Both the position numbers and the translations under genes were made by a program. DNA of 64,000 bases, taken from the NCBI GenBank assembly GCA_023386965.1, contig JAEWIR010000012.1:1-64000 (forward strand). The letters are read 5' to 3'. The number at the start of each line of letters is the position of its first letter. Position 1 is the stretch's first letter. Below, piece by piece: positions 1-7,632 of this stretch. The notes below the pieces were generated by a model. It made no database searches. It was not told the origin of the DNA and was given only the letters and a program-made list of their open reading frames with translations. This DNA comes from Bacteroidota bacterium. GTDB lineage: Bacteria > Bacteroidota > Bacteroidia > Flavobacteriales > Weeksellaceae.

Positions 1-626
1 TACACCACAAAAATCCCCAGTACAATAAAGAAGATCAGTTTCAGGAAGCTTTCAAACGCTACTGCAGAAATAATCCCCAGTCTTTTTTCGGAAGCATCCA
101 CATATTTAGTTCCGTAATAGGCGGAAAATATGGCGATAATCACCACGACATAGGTTGCGGTATCAAGAAAAATATTATCCGAATTTGCCGTAGCTGTCAT
201 TAAATGAAAAGTATCTGAGATGGCCTTGATCTGAAGTGCGATATACGGAATAACCGCCAGCATGCAGATAATAGCCACCAGTGCTCCCAGAAACCGGCTG
301 TTACCATAGCGCAGAGAAATGAAATCGGCAATACTGCTTATTTTATGAACCCGCGATATCCTGATAATTTTGGTATTAATATAAATCCAGGAAGGAATGA
401 TGATTACCGGACCTAAGTAAACTGCCAGATACTCCAAACCCTGGTTGGAAGCCACGCCTATACTGCCGTAATATGTCCACGCCGAACAGTACACCGCTAA
501 TGAAAGGGAGTAGATGTAAGGATTGTTTACCCAGAAATTGCTCTTCCTTTTTTCCGCCCAGAAAGCGATAAAAAAAAGCAGCCCCAAATACAGGATGACC
601 AGCAAAAATAAAAGCGGGCTACTCAT
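1..626 (-). CDS. Transporter-like sensor histidine kinase (SSS/CbrA type), N-terminal part
   Basis: The reading frame starts with ATG at 626 and stays open to the window edge, so only about 208 N-terminal residues are visible. They are strongly hydrophobic, with about five to six membrane segments. They carry the pattern YCSAWTYYGSIG followed by LEYLAVYLGP, which is typical of sodium:solute symporter (SLC5/PutP) domains that form the membrane part of CbrA-like histidine kinases. The kinase part, if present, lies outside the window, so a plain symporter is the alternative. The start overlaps the end of the upstream 64-residue gene by 8 bases, which suggests translational coupling. It is the last visible gene of the porin-transporter operon, so it may sense the substrate that operon imports (inference). 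Confidence 0.7.
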   Translation of the reverse strand, partial: MSSPLLFLLVILYLGLLFFIAFWAEKRKSNFWVNNPYIYSLSLAVYCSAWTYYGSIGVASNQGLEYLAVYLGPVIIIPSWIYINTKIIRISRVHKISSIADFISLRYGNSRFLGALVAIICMLAVIPYIALQIKAISDTFHLMTATANSDNIFLDTATYVVVIIAIFSAYYGTKYVDASEKRLGIISAVAFESFLKLIFFIVLGIFVV

Positions 627-813
627 TATACTTCCGGAATATTAAAAATGACAGTAAGCTGGAGGCAAACCATACCGCAAAAAGGTAGGCATAAATAGCT
701 GGTAGGCCCATGAAAGACTTTGTGCCGTTGAACAGAAGCAAAACCGGTGCATTGAGCATCACAAATAATGCGATGCTCAAAATAACCAGTTTTTGTTTGT
801 GTCTGTTTTTCAT
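619..813 (-). CDS. Small hydrophobic protein overlapping the sensor gene
   Basis: This 64-residue protein has a basic N-terminus (MKNRHKQK) and two predicted membrane helices, about residues 9-28 and 38-58, ending in a basic RKYNE tail. Its stop codon overlaps the start of the downstream transporter-like sensor by 8 bases. Pseudomonas has a similar arrangement, in which a very small hydrophobic gene (cbrX) overlaps cbrA. The resemblance here is in size, hydrophobicity and position; homology is not established. Function is unknown; a coupling or accessory role for the sensor is inference. Confidence 0.7.
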   Translation of the reverse strand: MKNRHKQKLVILSIALFVMLNAPVLLLFNGTKSFMGLPAIYAYLFAVWFASSLLSFLIFRKYNE

Positions 814-873
814 TTGGAAATTTGGAAAGATCAGTATATGATTTAATGGCTATTCATTTTGGCATGGGTTGCT

Positions 874-1101
874 TTAGATCTTATCCTCAGAATATTCCCC
901 TTTGAATGAGTACCAGCCAAAAACGGCCAGTCCGCCCACGATGATAGGCACCAGAATGACCAGGATAATCCATCCAAAAACGTTGTCTTCCTGCTTGTCC
1001 GACATTATTTTCGGAAGTCCGAAGACTGTTAAACCATAGTATGCTACCACCACTGCGAGCAGCAGCCATACAATTCCTAATATTTTTTTTACTGAATCCA
1101 T
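874..1101 (-). CDS. Small two-helix membrane protein
   Basis: A 75-residue protein with two clear membrane helices (about 8-28 and 43-66) separated by a charged loop (KIMSDKQEDN) and a charged C-terminus. It sits 86 bases downstream of the MHS transporter and upstream of the 64-residue gene, all on the minus strand, so it is probably co-transcribed. Small proteins of this type (I recall DUF6814) accompany MFS transporters in Flavobacteriia; that family name is from memory and unverified. It may be a small accessory subunit of the transporter. Confidence 0.7.
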   Translation of the reverse strand: MDSVKKILGIVWLLLAVVVAYYGLTVFGLPKIMSDKQEDNVFGWIILVILVPIIVGGLAVFGWYSFKGEYSEDKI

Positions 1102-1187
1102 TTTATTGTTTTTTAAAGTTAATGAAATTCCGGAAACCGTGAGGCTGGTTTAGCTTGAAGGGATCTCCGGAAGCTGTCTTATTCTGT

Positions 1188-2786
1188 TTAATGCTGGTCT
1201 TCTTCCAGACTTTTGTTCTTGGTTTTCAGGTATAGCGTACCAATGACCAAACAGACGGCGGCTACAATAATCGGATACCAAAGTCCCTGGAGATACCATT
1301 CCGGATGCCCTGCATCTTTGCCCGAGGTCACCAGGTAAGTTGCCACGGCCGGCAGCAGTCCGCCGAAGATTCCGTTACCTATATGATAAGGCAGCGACAT
1401 GGAGGTGTAGCGGATGCGGATGGGGAACATCTCCACCAAAAATGCTGCTATAGGACCGTAAACCATTGTTACAAAGACCACCTGTACAAACACCAGGAAT
1501 ATGAGTAACCATCGGGTATCCGGATTCACCGTGATGCTTTCTTTTACTAAAGGCGCTTCCGCTTTTCCGTTGGTTATTACCGGTCCGGTGGCAGCCCAGT
1601 GTACTATACTGTCGCGTTTCAGTAAGGTGCCGTCGGTAAAGGTTTTTTCTGTATGAAAACTGATAAGGCTGTCGCCGGCAATTTTTTCATGTGCAATGGC
1701 GGTTCTTTTCTCTACAAGACCTTTGGGTGCCAGCACTTTTTCTTCTATGTTTACGGAATTGTACATTGTTTTGTAGATGGGTCTGTAGGCGATGATTGCG
1801 ATCAACATACCGATCATCATAATGGGTTTTCGTCCTACCTTATCGGACAGCCATCCGAAGAGAATAAAGAGCGGAGTCCCCAGGAAGAGCGCCAGAGCCA
1901 TCATAGAATCTACCTGCGCCGATTCGAGATTCATTACTTTCTGCATGAAACTCATGGCGTAAAACTGACCGGTGTACCAAATGACACCCTGACCCATTAC
2001 GGCTCCGAATAAAGCTAACAATACAAATTTAAAGTTGAGTTTGTTACCAAAACTTTCTTTCAGCGGATTGGTTGAGGTTTTTCCCTCTTTTTTAGCCTGT
2101 GCGAACAGTGGTGATTCCTTCATATTTCTGCGGATCACATAGGATACACCCACCATCAGGATTGAAATCCAGAACGGAATTCTCCAGCCCCATCCATCAA
2201 ATTCTTCAGGAGTTAAAGATGTTTTAGTTACCAGAATTACAATCAGTGAAATGAACAGTCCGGCGGTTGCGGTAGTCTGAATCCAGGACGTCCAGTAGCC
2301 TCGTCGGTGAGGCTGGGAGTACTCGGCAACATAGGTTGCAGCGCCGCCATATTCGCCACCCAGGGCAAGTCCCTGTAAAAGTCTGAGGATTAAAACCAGT
2401 ACGGGAGCCGCATAACCAATGGTTTCAAAGCTGGGTACACAACCGATCAGGAATGTGGAGAAACCCATGATGAGTAGGGTAACAAGAAAGGTGTATTTTC
2501 TGCCGATGATATCTCCCAGTCTGCCAAAAAACAGTGCACCGAAAGGTCTTACTACGAAACCTGCCGCAAAGGTGGCCAGGGTAGAGAGAAATGCGGCAGT
2601 GGGGTTATCTGCCGGGAAGAATTTTGTGGCCAATACCACTGCTAAACTTCCGAAAATATAAAAGTCATACCATTCAATAAGAGTTCCTAAAGATGAGGCC
2701 ATAATAACGCCCCAAATCGTTTTGTTCTTTTTTTTCTCTGCGACGTAAGCATCATGCTCGTGCTGGGTTTTAAATTTTTTGCTCAT
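1188..2786 (-). CDS. MFS transporter of the metabolite:H+ symporter (MHS) family
   Basis: This 532-residue inner-membrane protein resembles the ProP/KgtP/ShiA branch of the major facilitator superfamily. The N-terminus has the family pattern MASSLGTLIEWYDFYIFG. MFS motif A occurs twice, as GRLGDIIGRK after TM2 and LSDKVGRK after TM8, and RLLQGLALGGEYGG marks TM4. Members usually have about 430-450 residues. The excess here is mostly a soluble insertion of about 78 residues (roughly 345-422) between the helices that follow the second motif A. Substrates in this family are small carboxylates, betaine or proline; the substrate here cannot be read from sequence. It follows the porin gene by 88 bases and precedes the small membrane protein genes. 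Confidence 0.88.
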   Translation of the reverse strand: MSKKFKTQHEHDAYVAEKKKNKTIWGVIMASSLGTLIEWYDFYIFGSLAVVLATKFFPADNPTAAFLSTLATFAAGFVVRPFGALFFGRLGDIIGRKYTFLVTLLIMGFSTFLIGCVPSFETIGYAAPVLVLILRLLQGLALGGEYGGAATYVAEYSQPHRRGYWTSWIQTTATAGLFISLIVILVTKTSLTPEEFDGWGWRIPFWISILMVGVSYVIRRNMKESPLFAQAKKEGKTSTNPLKESFGNKLNFKFVLLALFGAVMGQGVIWYTGQFYAMSFMQKVMNLESAQVDSMMALALFLGTPLFILFGWLSDKVGRKPIMMIGMLIAIIAYRPIYKTMYNSVNIEEKVLAPKGLVEKRTAIAHEKIAGDSLISFHTEKTFTDGTLLKRDSIVHWAATGPVITNGKAEAPLVKESITVNPDTRWLLIFLVFVQVVFVTMVYGPIAAFLVEMFPIRIRYTSMSLPYHIGNGIFGGLLPAVATYLVTSGKDAGHPEWYLQGLWYPIIVAAVCLVIGTLYLKTKNKSLEEDQH

Positions 2787-2874
2787 GACTGTATTTGGTT
2801 TTTTTTATTGAAATTTCTCTTTGATCAAGCGGGTAATGTTTTTTTTAAGGTTTTTTGTGCGGATACTCTTTAAG

Positions 2875-4194
2875 CTAGAAAGAGTACATAACTCTAAGTG
2901 TACCGCGCAGATTTCCAACAGCTTTTATATTGTTTTCTGCAGTAGCTGTGGGGCTTGTATCACCCCAATTCGCTGCGGTATATTCCACTTCCGGGGTAAT
3001 GTTGAATTTGTTCTGCTTGAAGTCCACACGAGCAGAGGCGCGCCAAACATCATCCAGAATTCTGCTGCCGGACACGCCTCTCACATAAAGATTTTTGTAG
3101 CCGGCATCAACTCCGGAATTTTTGGTGTAACCGAAAAACGCACCGGGTGCTATTTTAGGATGTGCACTTGCAACGTCGAACCAAAAAGCGGAAGTTTTAG
3201 TGGGTTTGTAAGATTCGGGATTATTAGGGTTGTCATAGCCTGCAAAACCTCCAATCATTACTAAGTGATGCAGGTTTCCACCAGTGATGCCGTAGGCTTT
3301 GGCAATAATCTTATCGTTGGCATACTTAAAATAGCCAAAAAACATTTCTGAATTTACATGCTCATCTGAGGCTAAGCCACCAGACTCAATAACAGGCTTT
3401 AAGGATTGATATTCCGCACCGGCACCGGCAGTAACGGTTTTGCCTTTAAATTGCAGTTGTCCATGAACTGTTGGGATTGCGGAATTGAAGGTAGCGGAGT
3501 TCGTGGAAGCACCCAGCGCATTTGCCGTTTGAAATTCACGGTCCTTATAAGCTACAAGACTGAAGGATAATTCCGGTGTGATTTTCTGAGTAACCTTTAC
3601 CTGTCCAGCCCAACCAAAAGGATTGAACATAATTCCGGTATTGAAATTAGCAACCCCTGGAAAAACTTCCGGAACAAATGTGGGATACCAGGTCTGCCCG
3701 AAAGTGACGGCTGTTTTTGGCCAGGTAAGGGTCGCGGAAGCATGCCGCAAACGAAGCAACCCCGAACTTCCAGAGCCTGCTGAGGTTTTATTGAGTTCAG
3801 TATTTCCGAAAAAGTCGGCCTCAATATTTCCGGTGGCTTTTGCGCCCCACACATCCGGACCTCTGAATCTGATGCCAACACGTGAAGTAATTGCCAGAAA
3901 ATTGCTTGCGCCGGTATCATTAATGTCCTTTCCGTTAGCATCCAGCTTTTCATCCAAAGGATACAGATTAAGGTTATATTCTCTGGAATAAGCAGATTGT
4001 CGGCTGTCGAAACTGTATTCTGTTCTAACCCAACCGTAAACGGAGACGTCCCACTCTTTAGGTTTCTTGGCTTCAGCCTCCAGAGCTTCAATTCTTTTTA
4101 AAAGGTCTGAAGTGGAACCCGTGTCCTGTGCTTTCAGCAGAATATTCAGTAGTAAAACGGGAAGGATTCCTAATAAAACGGTGGATTTCTTCAT
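2875..4194 (-). CDS. DcaP-like outer-membrane porin
   Basis: A 439-residue protein with a signal peptide (MKKSTVLLGILPVLLLNILLKA, cleavage after about 22), a short coiled-coil stretch (DLLKRIEALEAEAKKPK, about 30-46) and then alternating beta-strand sequence starting with WDVSVYGWVRTEYSF. It ends in a terminal aromatic residue (RVMYSF), as beta-barrel porins do. The N-terminal coiled coil plus barrel is the DcaP layout of trimeric porins for small dicarboxylates. It is the first gene of the minus-strand operon and would bring the substrate across the outer membrane to the downstream MHS transporter. The DcaP assignment is moderate; a barrel porin is near certain. Confidence 0.8.
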   Translation of the reverse strand: MKKSTVLLGILPVLLLNILLKAQDTGSTSDLLKRIEALEAEAKKPKEWDVSVYGWVRTEYSFDSRQSAYSREYNLNLYPLDEKLDANGKDINDTGASNFLAITSRVGIRFRGPDVWGAKATGNIEADFFGNTELNKTSAGSGSSGLLRLRHASATLTWPKTAVTFGQTWYPTFVPEVFPGVANFNTGIMFNPFGWAGQVKVTQKITPELSFSLVAYKDREFQTANALGASTNSATFNSAIPTVHGQLQFKGKTVTAGAGAEYQSLKPVIESGGLASDEHVNSEMFFGYFKYANDKIIAKAYGITGGNLHHLVMIGGFAGYDNPNNPESYKPTKTSAFWFDVASAHPKIAPGAFFGYTKNSGVDAGYKNLYVRGVSGSRILDDVWRASARVDFKQNKFNITPEVEYTAANWGDTSPTATAENNIKAVGNLRGTLRVMYSF

Positions 4195-4347
4195 TGGGAA
4201 ATAATTTTTAGTATGTTTCTTTGACAGAACGAAAGTGAAACTAAAAATCTATTTGAAGAAATTCAATATATATTTATGCTAAAGGTATAGTTTTAAGTGT
4301 TGGAGCATTGATCCTGTTAATCTGAGGGGATTTTATGTGTTTGTATT

Positions 4348-4764
4348 TTACTTTTTAAAACGTTCCCACTTGATCATCATGTATTTATCGCCAAATTCAG
4401 TAATAATCAGTCCGGAACCTTTAAGGTTTTCTTCCAGTTTCATGAAATCCAGCAGCTCACTCTGCTTAAAGACTTTGTACGTGGTATGAAACTCCAAATG
4501 TGGCGGCCTCTTAATGTTGTATTTCTTAATCCAGGAACTTATTGTAACATGCGAAACGCCCAGGATTCGCTCAATCTCGCGGTAGGAGAGTCCTTCCAAA
4601 AAGAGTTGTAACGCCTTGGTAACGTAATAGTCATCAATCTGTTTCCCCAGTTTTTTTACTGTGAAATAGTAATTGCAGCTGCGGCAAAGGAACCTTTGTC
4701 TTTCCTTTACGATACCGCTTTTAACCACATTTTCCTGCAGACACTTAGGACAGATGTTGCTCAT
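4348..4764 (-). CDS. IS1-InsA-like zinc-ribbon/HTH DNA-binding protein, domesticated
   Basis: A 138-residue protein. Residues 1-31 form a zinc ribbon with C5, C8, C27 and C30 (CPKC...CRSC). Residues 52-75 form a helix-turn-helix (EGLSYREIERILGVSHVTISSWIKKY). This is the InsA layout of IS1-type transposases, but no InsB (DDE) frame and no terminal inverted repeats lie nearby, and a C-terminal tail of about 55 residues is extra. It therefore looks like a transposon protein recruited as a regulator. A dyad just upstream (4786-4812) could be its own operator. Its targets are unknown. Confidence 0.75.
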   Translation of the reverse strand: MSNICPKCLQENVVKSGIVKERQRFLCRSCNYYFTVKKLGKQIDDYYVTKALQLFLEGLSYREIERILGVSHVTISSWIKKYNIKRPPHLEFHTTYKVFKQSELLDFMKLEENLKGSGLIITEFGDKYMMIKWERFKK

Positions 4765-4785
4765 AACTATATCTTTTTAGCAAAT

Positions 4786-4812
4786 ATATATCAAATTAGC
4801 ATAATGATATAT
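4786..4812. promoter_or_regulatory. AT-rich inverted repeat, candidate operator
   Basis: ATATATCA (4786-4793) and TGATATAT (4805-4812) are exact inverted repeats separated by 11 bases. They lie 22 bases upstream of the InsA-like gene, whose product has an HTH. Autoregulation is an inference. Confidence 0.35.
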
Positions 4813-4884
4813 GTTTTTTGTCACGTTGGTTTACTATGGACTCTATTTTAGCCCAATACTGTTTTTATTTTCCGATATAAATTA

Positions 4885-4892
4885 TATCTTTG
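4885..4892 (+). promoter_or_regulatory. Promoter -7 box ahead of the pyrB leader
   Basis: TATCTTTG fits the Bacteroidota -7 consensus TAnnTTTG. No convincing -33 TTG is present. Transcription would start at about 4897-4900, almost exactly at the leader ATG. Confidence 0.6.
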
Positions 4893-4898
4893 CAGCTA

Positions 4899-4973
4899 AT
4901 GAAAAGAACATTTCCATTAGACGATTTACACAAAGGCAGCGATGCCGGTAACGACCATATTTATTTTATTTAA
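4899..4973 (+). CDS. Candidate pyrB leader peptide (24 residues)
   Basis: A short frame, MKRTFPLDDL...HIYFI, starts a few bases after the -7 box and stops at TAA 4971-4973. The stop overlaps the first bases of the terminator stem at 4972. The codons before the stop are T-rich (ATTTATTTTATTTAA). A small GNRA-loop hairpin (GGCA-GCGA-TGCC, 4935-4946) lies inside the frame. A ribosome reaching the stop codon would cover the terminator stem, as in the enterobacterial pyrBI leader, where a U-rich pause tract couples UTP level to read-through. Translation of this frame is inference. The leader might instead be an untranslated regulator-binding site. Confidence 0.4.
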   Translation: MKRTFPLDDLHKGSDAGNDHIYFI

Positions 4974-5001
4974 CGAAGTCCTTTGGGCTTCGTTTTTTTT
5001 T
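4972..5001 (+). terminator. Intrinsic terminator between promoter and pyrB (candidate attenuator)
   Basis: The stem is AACGAAG(T)CC / GGCTTCGTT with loop TTTG, followed by nine T. It lies downstream of the promoter and upstream of the pyrB ATG with no full gene before it, so it should act as an attenuator. Confidence 0.7.
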
Positions 5002-5020
5002 GACCTTAACTTACAAAACC

Positions 5021-5911
5021 ATGCTTACAACCACAGACTTATCGGTAGAAAAGATCAATTCTTTACTGAAAACCGCGGAAGAATTTGCTGCCGGCAAAAC
5101 ACTGAAGGCGGTGGATGAGATTTATGTCTCCAATCTTTTCTTTGAAGACAGTACCCGTACAAAAACGAGTTTTGATATCGCACAGCGAAGGCTGGGGCTC
5201 AACGTAGTTCCATTTGATGTGACCTCCAGTTCAGTGAACAAAGGTGAATCCCTGTACGATACGGTGCGCACTTTGGAAAGTTTAGGTGTGAACCTGGCCG
5301 TGATCCGCCATGGCAAGGACAAGTATTATGAGGAGCTGAAAGATGTAAAGCTTACGGTGATCAATGGTGGCGACGGCAGCGGGAATCATCCTACACAAAC
5401 CATCCTGGACCTCATGACCATCCACCAGGAGTTCGGAAAGTTCAAAGGCCTGAAAGTGGGCATAGTGGGCGATGTAAAACACAGCCGCGTGGCCAACTCA
5501 AACGCTGAGGCGTTGCGTAAACTCGGTGCCAAAGTATATTTCTCCGGACCTGAAAAGTGGTTTGACGAGGGAACCATCATCAACGGAACCTACCTGTCTA
5601 TAGATGACCTGGTAAAGGAAGTGGATGTCCTTATGTTGCTACGCATACAGCACGAAAGACACGGCGAGAAAATGAAGATCTCATTGGAGTCCTACCACAG
5701 GAAATTCGGACTTACCACAGAGCGTGTAAAATCCATGAAGGAGGGTGCCATCATCATGCATCCTGCGCCTATCAACCGCGGAGTTGAAATCGCCGATGAA
5801 CTTGTGGAAAGTGAACGCTCGCGGATATTCAAACAGATGGAAAACGGGGTGTACGCACGCATGGCCATCCTGAAGGAAGCGCTGGAAGAGCAAGGGTTTA
5901 AGTTTGAGTAG
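5021..5911 (+). CDS. pyrB: Aspartate carbamoyltransferase catalytic subunit
   Basis: PyrB joins carbamoyl phosphate and L-aspartate to form N-carbamoylaspartate, the committed step of pyrimidine synthesis. At 296 residues it has the normal length. The carbamoyl-phosphate motif is FFEDSTRTKTSF (about 42-53), with HPAPINRGVEI near 250 and the aspartate-side loop LLRIQHERH near 210. An upstream in-frame TTG at 5000 falls in the T-tract of the attenuator, so ATG 5021 is preferred. No pyrI regulatory subunit is in the window. carA follows after 160 bases of repeats and supplies the carbamoyl phosphate together with carB. Confidence 0.95.
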   Translation: MLTTTDLSVEKINSLLKTAEEFAAGKTLKAVDEIYVSNLFFEDSTRTKTSFDIAQRRLGLNVVPFDVTSSSVNKGESLYDTVRTLESLGVNLAVIRHGKDKYYEELKDVKLTVINGGDGSGNHPTQTILDLMTIHQEFGKFKGLKVGIVGDVKHSRVANSNAEALRKLGAKVYFSGPEKWFDEGTIINGTYLSIDDLVKEVDVLMLLRIQHERHGEKMKISLESYHRKFGLTTERVKSMKEGAIIMHPAPINRGVEIADELVESERSRIFKQMENGVYARMAILKEALEEQGFKFE

Positions 5912-6065
5912 ATATCAGATATCAGATGTCAGATGTCAGATGTCAGATTTTTGCAATCTGAAATCTGCAGTCTGCAGTCTGATGACAGGGCTTATAAATA
6001 AATAATTGAAATAAGAGATTCACAATTTTCAGTCTTAAATCTGAAGTCTGAAATATCACATCTAA
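5912..6065 (+). repeat. CAGAT(G/A)T-type short repeats between pyrB and carA
   Basis: Near-tandem copies of ATCAGATGTCAGAT, followed by the related strand-flipped form (ATCTGAAATCTGCAGTCTG). The two orientations can pair. The same motif recurs at 7155-7200, 7562-7620 and about 10881-10900. Confidence 0.75.
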
Positions 6066-6071
6066 ATAAGA

Positions 6072-7154
6072 ATGAAAAAGAAATTAATATTAGAATCAGG
6101 CGAGGTGTTTCACGGGACCGGTTTCGGGGCAAACCTGGAAACGGCCGGCGAAGTAGTCTTCAACACCGGTATGACCGGCTATCAGGAACTTATTTCCGAT
6201 CCGTCCTACTGCGGCCAGATCGTTTGTATGACGTATCCGCTTATCGGAAACTACGGTATCAACCGCGATGATTACGAAAGCATTGAACCCGCCATCAAAG
6301 GTCTCATCGTAAAGGAACTTTGTGACCTGCCGTCCAACTTCCGTAACCAGCTTACCCTGGATGAGTTTTTCGCTAAGAAGAATCTGTCGGGAATCAGTGG
6401 TATCGATACCCGCCGTCTTACACGCATCCTAAGAAGTAAAGGGGTGCTTAAAGGTAAGATTGTGAGCGCTGATGCTGATGAGTATTCAGTAATTGAAAGC
6501 CTGAAAAATACCACTTTCCCAACCGATCAGGTAGCCAGTGTGTCTACAAAGACTGCTTACGCCAGTCCCGGACGCGGATTGAAAGTGGTGCTGGTAGACT
6601 TCGGTTCCAAGCTGGGCATACTTCGCGAACTTACGCAGCGTGATTGCGACGTAACCGTCGTATCCCAGGACGTAACCGCTGAGGAAATCCTGCTTATGAA
6701 CCCGGACGGCGTCATGCTTTCCAACGGTCCCGGTGACCCGGAAGATGTGAAAGGTGCTTCAGAACTGATCAATGGCCTTTTGGGTAAAGTTCCGATTTTT
6801 GGGATTTGCCTGGGTCACCAGCTTATCGCGCTGGCCTGTGGCGCCAAAACCTTCAAACTGAAGTTTGGTCACCGCGGCGGAAACCATCCTGTACTGGACC
6901 TTCAGAAAAACAAGGTCGCCATCACTTCCCAGAACCACGGCTACGCTGTAGATCAGGAATCCCTGAAAAACACCGACCTGGAAGAAACCCACATTGCACT
7001 GAACGACAGAACCAACGAAGGACTGAAACACAAGATTCACCCCTGCTTCTCGGTACAGTACCACCCCGAAGCCAGCCCCGGCCCGGAAGATGCGAATTAT
7101 CTGTTTGATGAGTTCCTAACGTTAATGGAACAATTTAAAAGTGTAACAGTCTAA
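6072..7154 (+). CDS. carA: Carbamoyl-phosphate synthase small (glutaminase) subunit
   Basis: CarA hydrolyses glutamine and passes ammonia to CarB for carbamoyl phosphate synthesis, which feeds pyrimidines and arginine. At 360 residues it has the normal length. The N-terminal CarA domain (LESGEVFHGTGFG, then NTGMTGYQELISDPSY) is followed by a class I glutamine amidotransferase domain with the nucleophile in GICLGHQ (Cys at about 246) and the His/Glu of VQYHPEASPG near 330. An IVS-type four-helix gene and repeats lie between it and carB, but both subunits stay on the same strand and are probably co-transcribed. Confidence 0.95.
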   Translation: MKKKLILESGEVFHGTGFGANLETAGEVVFNTGMTGYQELISDPSYCGQIVCMTYPLIGNYGINRDDYESIEPAIKGLIVKELCDLPSNFRNQLTLDEFFAKKNLSGISGIDTRRLTRILRSKGVLKGKIVSADADEYSVIESLKNTTFPTDQVASVSTKTAYASPGRGLKVVLVDFGSKLGILRELTQRDCDVTVVSQDVTAEEILLMNPDGVMLSNGPGDPEDVKGASELINGLLGKVPIFGICLGHQLIALACGAKTFKLKFGHRGGNHPVLDLQKNKVAITSQNHGYAVDQESLKNTDLEETHIALNDRTNEGLKHKIHPCFSVQYHPEASPGPEDANYLFDEFLTLMEQFKSVTV

Positions 7155-7200
7155 GACATCAGATTGCAGACATCAGATTTCAGACTTACAAGTTCAAATG
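7155..7200 (+). repeat. CAGAT-type short repeats after carA
   Basis: Degenerate copies (ACATCAGATTGCAGACATCAG and similar) of the repeat seen after pyrB, immediately left of the four-helix-bundle gene. Confidence 0.6.
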
Positions 7201-7207
7201 TTTAGCG

Positions 7208-7561
7208 ATGCACAATTTTGAAAAACTTATATTCTGGCAAAAATCAATTGAACTTGCGAAGGAAGTGTATCTGATGTGTGTTCAATTACCGTCTGAAGAA
7301 AAGTTCGGATTGATTTCTCAAATAAAAAGATCGGTAATTTCAATTCCCTCCAATATTGCTGAAGGTGCCGGAAGAAATAGTGCTAAGGAATTTCAGCACT
7401 TTCTCGGAATTGCGAACGCATCATCATTTGAACTTCAAACCCAACTTATCCTTGCCAGAGAATTAAATCTTGTTTCAGCGGAGCAAATAAACTCATTATT
7501 AACGCGTCTGAACGAAATCCAGCGGATGATTTACACCTTTAAGAACAATCTTACAAAATAA
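7208..7561 (+). CDS. Four-helix-bundle protein (23S rRNA IVS / S23-type family)
   Basis: A 117-residue protein with the family signature: FEKLIFWQKSIELAKEVY at the start, EEKFGLISQIKRSVISIPSNIAEG near 38-62, then AKEFQHFLGIANASSFELQTQ. This family was first seen in intervening sequences of 23S rRNA genes and occurs widely in Bacteroidota, where it forms pentameric helical bundles. Its function is unknown. Here it lies between carA and carB, with CAGAT repeats on both sides, which suggests that gene and repeats arrived together. The biochemical link to carbamoyl phosphate synthase is probably nil. Confidence 0.85.
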   Translation: MHNFEKLIFWQKSIELAKEVYLMCVQLPSEEKFGLISQIKRSVISIPSNIAEGAGRNSAKEFQHFLGIANASSFELQTQLILARELNLVSAEQINSLLTRLNEIQRMIYTFKNNLTK

Positions 7562-7621
7562 TCCATCTACTGTCTGACATCTACTGTCTGACATCTGACC
7601 TCTGAAATCTGACATCTAGTA
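7562..7621 (+). repeat. ATCTGACATCTACTG repeats before carB
   Basis: Tandem-like copies of CTACTGTCTGACAT and CTGACATCT, the complementary orientation of the motif that follows carA. Together with 7155-7200 they bracket the four-helix-bundle gene as imperfect inverted repeats. Confidence 0.65.
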
Positions 7622-7632
7622 TCCAAAATAAT

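Noticed and set aside
5912..6065. Possible CRISPR array in the CAGAT repeats
   Set aside because: Repeat units are 7-14 bases, degenerate and without regular spacers; no cas genes are in the window.
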